The translations under genes were made by a program, and so were the position numbers. From Cercospora beticola (taxonomy: Eukaryota; Ascomycota; Dothideomycetes; Mycosphaerellales; Mycosphaerellaceae), in assembly GCF_033473495.1 (NCBI RefSeq), contig NC_088935.1, forward strand, positions 4,960,001-5,024,000: DNA of 64,000 nt. Reading direction: 5' to 3'. Shown one piece after another: positions 30,203-40,864 of this stretch. Position 1 is the stretch's first letter, and each line of letters starts with the position of its first letter. The notes beneath the pieces were generated by a model, which did no database searches, was not told the DNA's origin, and worked only from the letters and a program-made list of their open reading frames with translations.

Positions 30203-31385
30203 CTGACGACTTACCGACTCACCCAGCCCGCCAGTGACGACTTTTGATTGAGGACATGTTGAGCTACAATACACATGCAAATTGCTGCGCTCGGTGGGCA
30301 TAGCAGAGCGTCAGCTAAAACCATCTGTAGCTGGCAAAAAACAAAAGTACAAAATCGCGACAAGAGGGCAAAAACAATCGTATCCAGAAGTTTCCGGCTA
30401 CATAGAGATGAAACATCCGACGAGGCGTATTGTTGCCTCCGTCTAGTCCAGCAATCTGCCAGCGCTATCGAGCATCAGCACACGCAGCTGACGCCTTACC
30501 GACTCACCCAGCCCGCTAGATACGATCGTTGAATAATAATCTGGCAGGTAGCAACATATATGCTGGAGAAACTGGCCAATGTGTATAAAGGCAAATCGAG
30601 CAAAAACAGAAACCACCTTTGAATCTGCTCGGCAATACAAAAGTTGGGCTTGATGAGGCAAAACAATCGCTACCGAAGGCTAACGTCGGAACAATACAAT
30701 GCACGCAATAGGCGCATACTATCGCCTTAGGAGCTTGATAAGTGCTGCGACTTTTCGGGCACCAGCATCCAGAATCTACAGCTGGCGACTTACCGACTCG
30801 GCCAACCCGCTAGTAACGATCGTTGTGGAACTTGATGGTAGACCACAATATCAACGCTGGACATCAGGTCTTCTGGCGAAAGAAAAGTAGCCAGAGTGAC
30901 CTTGGGCTCGGACCAATTTGCAAAAGTTGGGATAGTGAGGCAAAACAATCGCTCCTGGTGAATCGTGATCGATCATTTGCAACTCACCACCCCAGGCATA
31001 TTGTGTTGCCTGCAGGCAGTAGCACCTATGTCTTCGTCGAGCATCAGCAATTGCGACTGACGACTTATCGACTCACCCAACGAGCCAGTGACGATCGTTG
31101 ATAACTTCGTTGCTGGCAGACATATAAATGCTAAAGAGTAGGATCCAGCATTAAAAGAGGTGAACATTAGCATAAAAGATCTTCAGCCTGGGCACAAATA
31201 CCAAAAAGTCGAGCTCAGAAAAACAAAACAATCGCCACCAGAAAACTGTAGTCAATTCGAGGCACGCGACGCGTTCAGAACATCGTTTTGTCTGAACGCC
31301 TCAAGAGCTGCAGCTTCGTCGGGCATCAGCTATAGGCGTGACGACTTACCGACTCAACCAGCTCGCCAGTGATGATCGTTGACGA
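30180..31385. repeat. Diverged tandem array, period about 285 bp, five cores
   Basis: A core of about 45 bp recurs five times, starting near 30203, 30488, 30782, 31057 and 31338 (steps of 285, 294, 275 and 281 bp). Its consensus is TGACGACTTACCGACTCACC followed by CAGCCCGCCAGTGACGATCG. A second block, GGCAAAACAATCGC, recurs at about 30369, 30657, 30940 and 31224. A third, CGAGCATCAGC, precedes most cores. Between these blocks the units are strongly diverged. On the minus strand each core reads S-T-I-V-T-G-G-L-G-E-S-V-S-R-Q-L or a close variant and contains GTGAGTCGGTAAGT, which resembles two overlapping splice donors. I cannot decide between satellite DNA, duplicated minus-strand exons and a repeated RNA gene. 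Confidence 0.7.
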
Positions 31386-31764
31386 CTAAATATTGGACGA
31401 TAATATCAATGTTGTGGAAGGCTTTACCTCTCCGATCAGTCAGTCCCGCAAGCGCAAGGTTCAAGTTTGCAAAGATCATGTTGTTAATGAATTTATGCTT
31501 ATGCAGCAAGGGGTTCAGATCGCATGTAAACACGGAGAAGCAGAAATCGCTAGCCAAGAGCTTACTCAGGCGACGAGCTGTACCCATTCTCAACTGGCGA
31601 AGAAGAGACACGCGTATAGTGTATGGAGCTCCCTCAGAAGCGATCAGCGGTAGAGAATTCAGGTTCATAGGATAAGTATCGACAATCGAGAGCCTCATCA
31701 CAGGTCTCCTTTCCGCACTCACCTTCCATAGTTCGAAACAATAATCATTGACCTTCCGCCAACA

Positions 31765-34002
31765 TCACCTAATCCTTCCCATCTCCTCCACAAACCCACT
31801 CACGCCATCCTCCAAGATACGACTTCCACCCAGCAAGCCCTTGTTCCCAGTACCGCTACTCCTCGTCTTCTGTCCCCAGACCTCATGGAACTTGATACTC
31901 GCATCACTTGTTGCGACCACCAGACATGCCTCACCATCCTTCTTCATTCCTGATCTCCCACCATTTGGTCCTCCGGGATATGCCACAGCATATAAAGCTC
32001 TCTCTTCACCCCACCACGGGATGCCTACCACCTTCTTGCAACTTGGCCAAGCAAAGACCGCGATACGATACGGATGCTCTGGTTGTGCGAAGCCAAAAGT
32101 TGCCGCGATTTCCTTTCGTGTCTCGCTCCAGACCAAGCTGGTGACTTGCGCGTGGCAGTCAATCGTAGCAAGAGTGGCCCCAGAAACAGCATGGAAGAAG
32201 TGGATGCAGCGGTCGTTGCTGCCCCCTCCGGCTGCTACGAGGGAAGGCTGCCAGGGCGCAAAGGAGATGGCTTTGACTGCTGCGTTGAGGGAGAACAGGT
32301 GCTTTTGTCGCCCAGCAGTGATGGCGAGAACTTCGCCTTGACCGGCCAAGGGGTCACCACTTGTGCTGCTCCCATTGAGAACTGTGAGATCGCTGGTTGC
32401 ATTGCCCTGATGGTTGCCATTACGCGGGAATAGCTTCTTCGTCTCGAAGAGGTAGAGGTGATTGTCGTTGCCGCCTGTAGCGAAATACTCGCCTTCTTTG
32501 CTCCACGCAAGACCGCAGACTTGCTGAGAGTGACAGCTCAGTCTTGCAATTATAGTCATGCTGCCAGGCCACCCGAAAAGGTCCCGCTGGTCAGGAGTCG
32601 GCCATTCCACAGAGTAGTAATAGACATTACCAGACTCATCGCCCACTAGTAGCTCCTCAGTCATGACCATCATGCCTGGCTCCTTAACTGACGACCGTCT
32701 CACAGCATTGGGCCGGAAACAGACACAGGCTACAGGAGCCGGCTGCTCACTGTCGAATCGGGGGTCATGGTCTTGCGGACTCCAGAGCGTGACACGACCA
32801 TCAGCTCGACCAATCGCAAGTATCGAGCTGCCACCTTCTACAGAGCTGAATGACAATGATGTGACGTGCGCACTGAACGGAGCTGTGAGGGAGTCTGGGA
32901 CATGCGTCGGCACGGACCCGCGGACTTCCGACCAGAGATAGACATGAGACCCGAGTCCAACAGCCAGGCATTGCATCGTGGACGAATACGCCAATAGTGA
33001 GCAGTAATAGTCATCTCGTAGAGCAGGTGCGTCAAGAACGCGAAATGGAATTATTGGAACGTCCTTGGCCTTTGTCTTTCCTGCTTCTGTTGGTGAAGTC
33101 AAGTTGGCTGTCTCCCACGTGCCATTATTCCAGCTTGTTCGGAAACGTGGGGCGTCGCTGAGCGATCTCCGCCGCGGGGAGCAAGGGACAGGAGATGTGG
33201 GCGAAGAAGTGTCTGAGAAGAGGCTGCCCGAAGGAGAGACTTCCAGTGCAACAGCGAGCCGGCTGCCGTGTATCGCCTCGTCCTCACTCGGAGTGTGTCT
33301 GTGCAAGAAGTTTGAAGTATAATGTGGGGCGTTGGTGCCACTGGTAACTCTGCCGCCTCTGCCATTTGGCGTACTGGCCACCCCTTCTGTGACTTGTGTG
33401 CCGCCCACGGTCCAGACAGCGCCCGCGCTGGCTGCTCTTCGTTCGTTTGCAAGTCCAGGAGGAAGTGGCGGTAGCGCTGTGGTTCTCGAAGGCGGCGGTG
33501 GTCTACAAAGAGTCACAAAGCGGTCATTTCCACGAGACGCAGTGTTGGGGGCCGGGCCGAAGGGGTCGGCCAACGCGGTTCGTGTTCGCGGCGGAGTCAG
33601 ATACAGATCTTGCTTCGTGGGAGTACAGGCACGAGCAGGTATAAAGCGGTCAGGTTGTTTCCAACGTCTAGCCCGATATTGTCTCGCCGACTCTTGCGTT
33701 GAAGGGGTGGCGATCTCGCTCTCTTCTGACGAGGAACTGCTCTCACAAAGTCCTGGTGGAGTAATGTCCTGCGTCGACGCGCTTCCAGAGTTCCTCCGGC
33801 GGTCCAAACTGAGGGTGCCAGGTTGTCTTCTTGTACCAGAACGGCTGCCTGTAGCAGGGGTAAGTAGCGCCCGGGTCGTGGTAGTAGTGATGCTCCTTGA
33901 CCCATCCAACAAGAATCCACTCTTTTGGCATGCTTTTTGGCTTTTTCTTGCAGATTGAGCATCGGCACCACTGTGTCCACTGATGCTCGATGGATGGCTC
34001 AT
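31765..34002 (-). CDS. AMA1: Cdc20/Fizzy-family APC/C activator, AMA1-like
   Basis: Intronless, 745 residues. The first about 320 residues are disordered and Ser/Thr/Pro-rich. They contain a C-box DRFIPAR at residues 118-124, which in this family contacts the anaphase-promoting complex. The hallmark FRVLDAPALRDDYYCSLLAYS then opens a seven-bladed WD40 propeller (VTSLSFSSVEG, VCGLAWSKEGEYFATGGNDN, VKAISFAPWQPSLVAAGGGS). The protein ends G-R-I-R, the IR tail that docks on APC/C. Cdc20, Cdh1 and the meiotic activators Ama1/Mfr1 share this layout. The divergent propeller, long Pro-rich linkers and absence of a KILDAP-perfect motif fit the meiosis-specific Ama1 class better, but the subgroup is inferred. 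Expected role: timed ubiquitination during meiosis or sporulation. It is divergent from BET4. Confidence 0.85.
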   Translation of the reverse strand: MSHPSSISGHSGADAQSARKSQKACQKSGFLLDGSRSITTTTTRALLTPATGSRSGTRRQPGTLSLDRRRNSGSASTQDITPPGLCESSSSSEESEIATPSTQESARQYRARRWKQPDRFIPARACTPTKQDLYLTPPRTRTALADPFGPAPNTASRGNDRFVTLCRPPPPSRTTALPPLPPGLANERRAASAGAVWTVGGTQVTEGVASTPNGRGGRVTSGTNAPHYTSNFLHRHTPSEDEAIHGSRLAVALEVSPSGSLFSDTSSPTSPVPCSPRRRSLSDAPRFRTSWNNGTWETANLTSPTEAGKTKAKDVPIIPFRVLDAPALRDDYYCSLLAYSSTMQCLAVGLGSHVYLWSEVRGSVPTHVPDSLTAPFSAHVTSLSFSSVEGGSSILAIGRADGRVTLWSPQDHDPRFDSEQPAPVACVCFRPNAVRRSSVKEPGMMVMTEELLVGDESGNVYYYSVEWPTPDQRDLFGWPGSMTIIARLSCHSQQVCGLAWSKEGEYFATGGNDNHLYLFETKKLFPRNGNHQGNATSDLTVLNGSSTSGDPLAGQGEVLAITAGRQKHLFSLNAAVKAISFAPWQPSLVAAGGGSNDRCIHFFHAVSGATLATIDCHAQVTSLVWSETRKEIAATFGFAQPEHPYRIAVFAWPSCKKVVGIPWWGEERALYAVAYPGGPNGGRSGMKKDGEACLVVATSDASIKFHEVWGQKTRSSGTGNKGLLGGSRILEDGVSGFVEEMGRIR

Positions 34003-34481
34003 TTGCGCTTAGAGGGTGAACAGTCTTGTCGGGCTGCGATCGCTGTTGTTCGAGCTTTGGGCCAGGAATCGGAAGCTCGAGATGGGAACTCGCACGCACT
34101 GGCTCAGCGGGGCGTTCTGTGCCTAGGGACCCGCTCTTCTTCTTTTTAGCCCAGAGTCGCATTTCCCTGTATTAATGCTCGAAGGGACGTGGTGTGATGG
34201 AGGTGGGGCCTTGGGGCAGTCAAAATAGTGATGTGTAGGAGACGATTTCATAGCCTACCATCAGTGACAGCGTCGTGAACAATGCAAGAAGTGTGCATCT
34301 CGATGCCGCGTACGGACTTGCTTCACGGCGGGTGCTGCTGCCTCAGTGTGCTCGCCGGCAGCGGCAGCGACCAGCGACAAGCTTGTGTCCATGATCATGC
34401 GGAGAAGCAGCAGCAAGTCGAGCGCATGCTCGGCATACCGTCTCACCTTCACTTCGCGGACATTACGACTTGGAAGTAGCG
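34003..34481. promoter_or_regulatory. Divergent promoter region, AMA1-like / BET4
   Basis: A 479-bp interval between the divergent ATGs. A minus-strand frame running upstream from the AMA1 start region (ATG at 34160) ends inside the AMA1 ORF in another frame. I treat it as non-coding. Confidence 0.4.
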
Positions 34482-35729
34482 ATGGCAAGTGTAAGTTGTT
34501 ACTCGTGGGCGTATTGGACAGGATGAAGTGAGGTTCAGGACGTGAACTGACCTCGTCTGCCCAGCACGGCGTTACGCGGGGAAGCGTGCCCGACAAGAGC
34601 GACAAGGACCGCGAAAGGGAACGCAAGCATATCGTGCAGTACAAGCAACTCGAGAAGGACGTGTTTGAGCGAGTAAGTATCTACATTGGAGCCATGGTCA
34701 TTCCAGAATCGCTGACAGAGACAGATCGCCGCCCACGACTTCTCCAACGACAGCCTCCTCCTCACCTCTCGCCTCCTCAACCAGAACCCCGAATACTACA
34801 CAATATGGAACCACCGACGCGTTATTCTCGAAGACGTCTTCGCCAAAGAGCTCTCCGCGCCCAAAGACAGCGAAACCCAACCTGAAGAAGCCGACGCCGC
34901 AGCAGCAGAAAAAGCCAACCTCACAGTCCCCCAACGCGAAATCCTCCTCCTCATAAAAGAAGACCTCCAATTCCAACTCCCTCTCCTCAAACAATGGCCC
35001 AAATGCTACTGGATCTGGAACCATCGCCGCTGGCTCCTCGTCACCGCGACGCAGCATATCCCTGCACATGCCACAATCGAGCTATGGAAGGGCGAGCTAG
35101 GCCTGGTGAGCAAAATGCTATCTATGGATAGCAGGAATTTCCACGGTTGGAACTACAGAAGGGTCGTGGTGGATAATATCGAAAGCCTGAGTGGGAAGAG
35201 CATGTGCGAAGCGGAATTCGAGTATACGACCAAGATGATTGAATCGAACCTCTCGAATTTCAGCGCGTGGCATAATCGAGGACAGCTCATACCGCGGTTG
35301 CTGGATGAGAGGAGAGCAGATGATGCTGCGAGAAGAGAGCTCTATGATAAGGAGTTTGAGCTGATCACCAAAGCCCTCTACACAGACCCCTACGATCAAA
35401 GTCTGTGGTTCTATCACCAATATCTCATGTCGACACTAGACGAGTCGAATCCGAAGCGGCCTGTGATCTTGCAGAATGTGGGCAATGCTGATCGCCTGCA
35501 CTATCTGGATCAGGAGCTGGATAACGTGAAGGATATGCTGGGTGGCGCAGAAGATTGCAAATACATCTACCAAGCGTTGTTGGATTACTCGAGAAAGTAT
35601 GTGGAGGTGGAAGCAGGTAACAAGAAAGTCACGACAGCCGAAATGAAGCAGTGGCTAGAGGAATTGAGGAAGATTGACCCGTTGCGGGAAGGAAGATGGG
35701 CAGACCTTGAGAAAAAGCTCAATTTGTGA
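34482..35729 (+). CDS. BET4: Rab geranylgeranyltransferase alpha subunit
   Basis: Three exons: 34482-34490, 34565-34672 and 34725-35729, giving 373 residues. Exon 1 encodes only M-A-S and is followed by a perfect GTAAGT donor. Splicing gives MASHGVTRGSVPDKS, matching the MxxHGV-type start of the family, which is why I accept the 9-nt coding exon. Five PPTA-type repeats are visible (PEYYTIWNHRR, CYWIWNHRRWLL, FHGWNYRR, FSAWHNRG, DQSLWFYHQYLM). The W-N-x-R-R repeats build the alpha-alpha superhelix that, with Bet2 and the escort protein, attaches geranylgeranyl to Rab GTPases. Length is near that expected for fungal Bet4 without extra domains. It converges on YIF1, 257 bp away. Confidence 0.92.
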
Positions 35730-35986
35730 TCGTGTCAAAGGAGAGGATCATGGTCGACCCACGCATGCGATAGCTCTGCACGCGGCCATTTGAGCGCTCG
35801 CAATAGAAACCGCTGTTCGCGCGCAGACCAGTTCACACGTCACACGTGGAACGTGTTCTCTATTCGTGATATATCCCATTTCTTGGCCATCCATGCAGTA
35901 TCAATGCAAGCCCATCCTCCCCGCTTGAACGCTTCACCATCTTTTGGACTCCTCAGAAAGCCAAAACTAGCAATCTCCTTTACCGC

Positions 35987-37098
35987 TCACTTCTTGTCGC
36001 CGGAGAGCTTCAACGAGCTCAACCACCACATGAACACAAACTGCACAATGTAGCTGTAGATGAACAAGAACTGTGTTCTCCTCGACCGTTGCGCCTTGGC
36101 AATCGTCTGCATGCCAGGGTTTCCCGGAGCGTTGTCGGAGGGTAGGAGGACGTACTTCAGGGATCGCAGCTAGAAGCCTTTCGTCAGCACTACTCACACG
36201 CCCACTCCATAATATCTCGCTTACCAAAAAGAAAGCATTGGCAGCAAAAGTGTAGAGGAACACAAGCCAGCCTGCCCAACCTCCCAGAGAAGTTCCATGG
36301 TTAATAACCGAAGCCGCTGTTATCGTCACGATAATTCCCACAAACTTGTATCCACTATACGCAATCAGATCATAAATCTGACTCTCACTCTGAATGTTCA
36401 AAAAGTATTTCCCAAGCCATAATACCACCAGCTCCAATCCCAGCACAAACACACCATTCGTGAATGTTATCCCTAGCAATTGTGGTTCGAACTTTCCATT
36501 CAGGCCCGCGAGTAATGTCGAGAGGAGGGTATATGTGATGAAGGCCATGACTGGAATGTACATGTCCGGCGAGTTGACATCTTCGCGAGGGGGGAGGAAT
36601 TCGATGCTGTTGGGGTGTTGGCCGGGTTCGTTGGAGCGGACTTGTTGGCGTGACCAGGGACGGTGTCGCCAGGGGAAGAGGACGATGAGGAGTTTGGTGA
36701 GGACGTAGCGATTTGAGACGTTGAAGTAGTGTTTGAGGGCTGAGACGTTGACGTATCTGTTGAACTGTGCAGAATGGTATCAGTACTGCGAATGCCTTCT
36801 AGGAAGTGGTTGGACCTACGTTTTGCTCAACGTATTGCTGACCAGCATCTACTGCACTCTTTCCTAGCTGGAAACCCATTTGCGCTGTAGAGTCGTTCAT
36901 GAAATTACCGAATGCCGGATGCATATAGTTGCCCGCGCCGCCTTGCTGGCTCTGCGGCGGTGACTGGCCTGACGCATATCCATATTGACTGTTGGCTGAG
37001 GCAGGCGGCGGAGGGGATCGCAGCTGCGGGACTGTCGAGACGTGTTGCGGGACGGGGTGGTGGAGCGGAGGCGAGTTGGCGTAGGTGGGACGCTGCAT
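35987..37098 (-). CDS. YIF1: Yif1 (Hrf1-family) ER-Golgi transport protein
   Basis: Three exons: 37098-36820, 36764-36225 and 36169-35987, giving 333 residues. The N-terminal 90 residues are cytosolic and Pro/Gln-rich. The conserved Hrf1 domain follows: HPAFGNFMNDSTAQMGFQLGKSAVDAGQQYVEQN, then FNRYVNVSALKHYFNVSNRYVLTKLLIVLFPW. About five membrane helices come next, such as YIPVMAFITYTLLSTLLAGL and YKFVGIIVTITAASVIN. The C-terminal helix FLFIYSYIVQFVFMWWLSSL is followed by a short lysine tail (SGDKK). In yeast, Yif1 pairs with Yip1 and binds Rab GTPases on COPII vesicles, the substrates of the enzyme encoded next door. It diverges from SRP101 over 219 bp. Confidence 0.92.
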
Positions 37099-37317
37099 GG
37101 CGCCGACGATTAAAGGTTCTTGTGTTCAGATGGTAGAGCAGGTTCGTGGGCGGAGGTGCACGCATGCATGCACAAACATGTGGAAAGCTGGTGTGAAGAT
37201 GGCCGTCTCAGGGTTCAGCTGCAGACTTTCGGCGGAAGCTGTGAAGTCATCGCCCACATCTCGAGCACCACCACCACTTCGTCGTCTCGTCCGATTTTCC
37301 CGACACCACGCGCGGCC
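37099..37317. promoter_or_regulatory. Bidirectional promoter, YIF1 / SRP101
   Basis: A 219-bp interval between the divergent ATGs, too short for another gene. No specific element was identified. Confidence 0.5.
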
Positions 37318-39458
37318 ATGTTGGACGCTTTCGAGATCGTCACAACGTCGGGCATTGTCCTCTGGCGGAAGCACTACGCTCCACTCTCTTCCAGCGTCAT
37401 CAACAGCCTGATCAACGATGTCTTCATCGAGGAACGACAGAAGCCCGCCGGCGGCGACGGAGCTGGCCATGCGCCATACCGAAAGGACAAATATACTCTA
37501 AAGTATACCACACTGAAAGATGCCGGCCTGATCTTCGTGGTGGGTAAGAGGCAGCCACAGCGCATGAGAATTCGCACAGCTGATCGATCCGTCTAGGCTG
37601 TCTACCAGTCCTTATTGCATCTGTCCTGGATCGATAATCTGTTGACCACAGTGAAAGCGCTATTCGCTAAGCAGTATGCTACCGAGCTCAAGAAGCAGCA
37701 TGTCTCGAAAATCGACACACGGGACTTCGACCAGACCTTCGACGCCCTCGTTCGCAAGCTCGATACTGGTAGTACCAGGCGCAGACCAAGCGAGGTGGAT
37801 TCAGAGAGCCAAGTCGAGCTCACACCGCCATCGAGTTCCGCTTCGCAGGCAGATGAGGAAGACGGTCCTCCTGCTCCGCCCGTACCCCACTTCAAGAAGC
37901 CTGCAGTACCTCAGGTGAAAGATGTAGTATACGATACGACCAGCGCTGACATCACGCCTGTCGCGACACCTGATACTTCGCGACCTACCACACCACTGCA
38001 CGCACCATCACACCTGCTAGCAGCAAAGGCCGGACCTGGAGGGCTTTCGCGAAAGCAAAGAAAGAAAGCAAATCAATTTAGCAACTCTGCTCCAGTGTCT
38101 TCAGGCGACGAGAGTGATAGGAGACCTAAGAGCTCGCAAGGGAAGGGCAAAGCGAAGCGGAGATGGGATGCCAGTGGTGTAGCCCAGGAAGACGATGGTG
38201 AAGTGCTGGACTACAGTGCCACGGCCACACCGAGCAATGAGGAGCCGAATGCGCTAGATGTCGACGACGTGAATGCAACACAAATGGGGAGTAGGACTAC
38301 AAAAGGGCAATTTGTGCTTAAGGATCTCGATGATGAGGTGGAGGCAATTTTGGCCGAGTCCAAGCAGCAAAAGCAAGCAGCGAGTACGGAGAAAGAGGTT
38401 TCCGGCCTCATTGGTACTGCAAGCAGCAAGCTCTCTGGCTTGTTCCGAAACGTGGTGGGAGGTAAATCGCTCACGAAAGAGGACTTGAAGCAACCCATGC
38501 AGCAAATACGAAATTCGTTGCTGGAGAAGAACGTCGCACCAGAAGCTGCTGATCGACTCTGTCAGAGTGTTGAGACAGATCTTCTTAACCAGAAGACGGC
38601 ATCTTTCACTTCGATCGAGAAGACGCTACGAGAGAGTATGAGCAAAGCTCTGACTCGCATACTTACACCCACCAGCTCACTGGACCTTCTCCGAAATATC
38701 AACAACACGATCGAGGGTCGCAATCCTCGCCCATATGTCATTTCGATCGTTGGAGTCAACGGTGTTGGCAAGAGCACAAACCTCAGCAAGATCGCATATT
38801 TCTTGCTACAAAACAAGTTCAGGGTGCTTGTAGTGGCATGTGATACCTTCCGCTCCGGTGCTGTGGAACAACTCGGAGTACACGTACGCAATTTGACCGA
38901 GTTGAGCCGAAGGGAAAATGTTGGCCACGTGGAGCTTTTCCAAAAAGGCTACGGGAAAGACGCTGCAGATGTGGCGAAGCAGGCTGTCACCTACGCCACG
39001 AACGCTGGAGGTGGTAATATTCTTTTCGATGTTGTGCTGATCGATACTGCGGGACGACGACACAATGATCAGAGACTCATGAGCTCTTTGACGAAATTCG
39101 GGCAGCTGGCCAATCCTGATAAGATTTTCATGGTTGGTGAGGCGTTGGTTGGAACGGACAGTGTGTCACAGGCCAGACATTTTGCGGAGCAATTCGTTGA
39201 CCAAAAGGGTGTGCTGAGGAACGGGGGTGTAGGTATGGATGGCTTTATCATTTCGAAGTGTGATACTGTGGGCGACATGGTGGGTACGCTTGTGAGTATG
39301 GTGCACGCGACTGGTAAGTACTGTTCCTTGAGAATTTGTGGAGAAACGACTGCTGACAATCTCCAGGCATTCCAGTTGTATTCCTAGGTGTCGGACAGCA
39401 CTACGGCGATCTGAGAGGTTTGAATGTCGACTGGGCTGTTAGTAAGCTGATGAAGTAA
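37318..39458 (+). CDS. SRP101: Signal recognition particle receptor alpha subunit
   Basis: Three exons: 37318-37539, 37597-39313 and 39367-39458, giving 676 residues. The donors are GTGGGT and GTAAGT. Residues 1 to about 125 form the SRX/longin domain (MLDAFEIVTTSGIVLWRKHY ... GLIFVAVYQSLLHLSWIDNLL), which binds the beta subunit on the ER membrane. A charged linker of about 220 residues follows, with SRKQRKKANQF and KGKAKRRWD. The NG GTPase is complete: N-domain helices, G1 GVNGVGKSTNLSKI, G2 DTFRSGAVEQL, G3 DTAGRRHNDQRLM, G4 ISKCDTVGDM, and the C-terminal GVGQHYGDLRGLNVDWAV. It docks ribosome-SRP complexes at the translocon. Length is typical for fungi. Confidence 0.94.
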
Positions 39459-39669
39459 ACGACATGCTACAGAGAATCATTATGATGAATATACATTGTG
39501 TATTTGAGGCTGCCTTCTTGAACAGCTCCTATCTTTGACACTGCTGACAATCCCATCTCAGTCATCAGCTCGCGGATGATGCACCTAGAAGGCTAGATAG
39601 CCATGCTCGCCATAAGAGAACACAGAGTCGCCGGATCTTGAGACACATTCAGCCTTCGCGACAATGTGG

Positions 39670-40352
39670 TCACATGGCGGCTGAACCCTAGTCAGCAAGA
39701 AGATCAATCAATGCGTTGATGGTAGACTCACGTCAACATGGTCATGCTTCCACTTCTTCAGGTACTCCATCGGCTCAGTAGTCCACACCTGATCCTGAGC
39801 CGTGGCCTTCTCCGAGCACAATTCGATGTGCACGCAGACGCAGCTCTTGAACACTCCGTTGGCCAACTGCTCCACGCCCGAGTCTTTTCCGACCCAGTAC
39901 TTCGCTCTCTCAATCGTCCACTCCGCATTCTCGCAGCGAGCCGTCATCAGCGTAAACGGATCAACAGGAGGCTTAGCTACTTCCTCCGCAATTTCCGGTG
40001 GAACCACACGGAACTCCCTAATCAGACCTGCTCGCTTCTTTCCGATCTTCTTCAGCCACTTCGGAAGGCAGGGAAGTTGCGAGTTGGCTCTAGCATGCTT
40101 CATTTGGAAGATGGAATGCTTGTAGTAGAAGTCGATGGCCTCGGAGTAGAAGCCCTTGCAGGTGAGGAGGAATGGTGGAGAGCGCGACAAGCCTTTCGGA
40201 TTGCCTCTCATGCGGCGAGGGAGGACGACGATGGTGTTGCTGAAGAGATATGAGTAGATCTCTTGGCGGAGTTCGAGAGGGAGAGAGGTGAGGAGGCTGT
40301 CGAATTGGGGGTTTGTTGCGCGGCGCGGGGTTTTCTTCTTTTGCGTCGGCAT
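39670..40352 (-). CDS. F-box-like short protein, gene D
   Basis: Main exon 40352-39732. A GTGAGT donor and a TGACTAG acceptor suggest a 44-bp intron and a six-codon last exon 39687-39670 (G-S-A-A-M-stop), giving 212 residues. Without splicing the protein ends nine codons later. It has SLPLELRQEIYSYLF near residue 24, LLTCKGFYSEAIDFYYKHSI, and PKWLKKIGKKRAGLIREFRV. This is the same order of blocks as in genes A-C but with a lysine-rich rather than RRSRGQ start and much lower similarity. Intron positions also differ, so it is an older relative. Function unknown beyond F-box-like homology. Confidence 0.65.
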
Positions 40353-40864
40353 GGTGTCGGCAGTTGTTGATGCTGTTGTGGGATATGTCTTTATTTATAT
40401 ACTGGACGGAGTGATGAGCTGCGTCTGGTGTTGTTTGTTGTTAGTCATGGGGGATGAGAGCAAGATGAAGGGGGAGGAGCGGGAATTTATGCTGGTGGTG
40501 CGGGCGGAAAGAGGTGAGTTGTCCAATTCGCATATGAAGAGGCAGCAATGGAAATCACATATGCTGTGTCCCATGCTGAGGCAACTGAAGAGTCGCGGCT
40601 ATGGAAGTGACTGAAGGGGGTCGACAGTTTGTGATGAGAGTGAATGCCATGATTATAGCAAGGCATGAGGTATCTACGACTACTCTTTGCATAGAACGAT
40701 CTAGCATGATGGCGTTCAAGAGACGGTGATAAGATGCGAGCGCCCCTTCATCTGGCAGCAGAAGGCTCCCGAGGAGAACTTCAGCAAGCTGAACATCAAT
40801 GGCTACCGTCAGCCAGTCAACTTCAACTTCAAACAGGTCAATGCCTATCAAGTCACAAGTCTGC
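40353..40864. other. Spacer between F-box-like genes D and E
   Basis: 512 bp containing the gene D promoter (TATTTATATA about 40 bp upstream of its ATG, in minus orientation, is a plausible TATA element) and the gene E 3' side. No gene was found. Confidence 0.4.

Noticed and set aside
30369..31235. Cluster of box C/D snoRNAs in the 285-bp array
   Set aside because: TGATGA-like and CTGA-like words occur but not at consistent positions and spacing in all units.
30180..31385. CRISPR-like array
   Set aside because: Eukaryotic context, a period of 285 bp, and diverged repeats of uneven length rule out a CRISPR array.
33743..34162. 139-codon ORF (MRLWAKKKKSGSLG...) overlapping the AMA1-like start
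   Set aside because: It ends inside the AMA1-like ORF in another frame and has no domain. I saw no donor/acceptor pair joining it to the WD40 gene.
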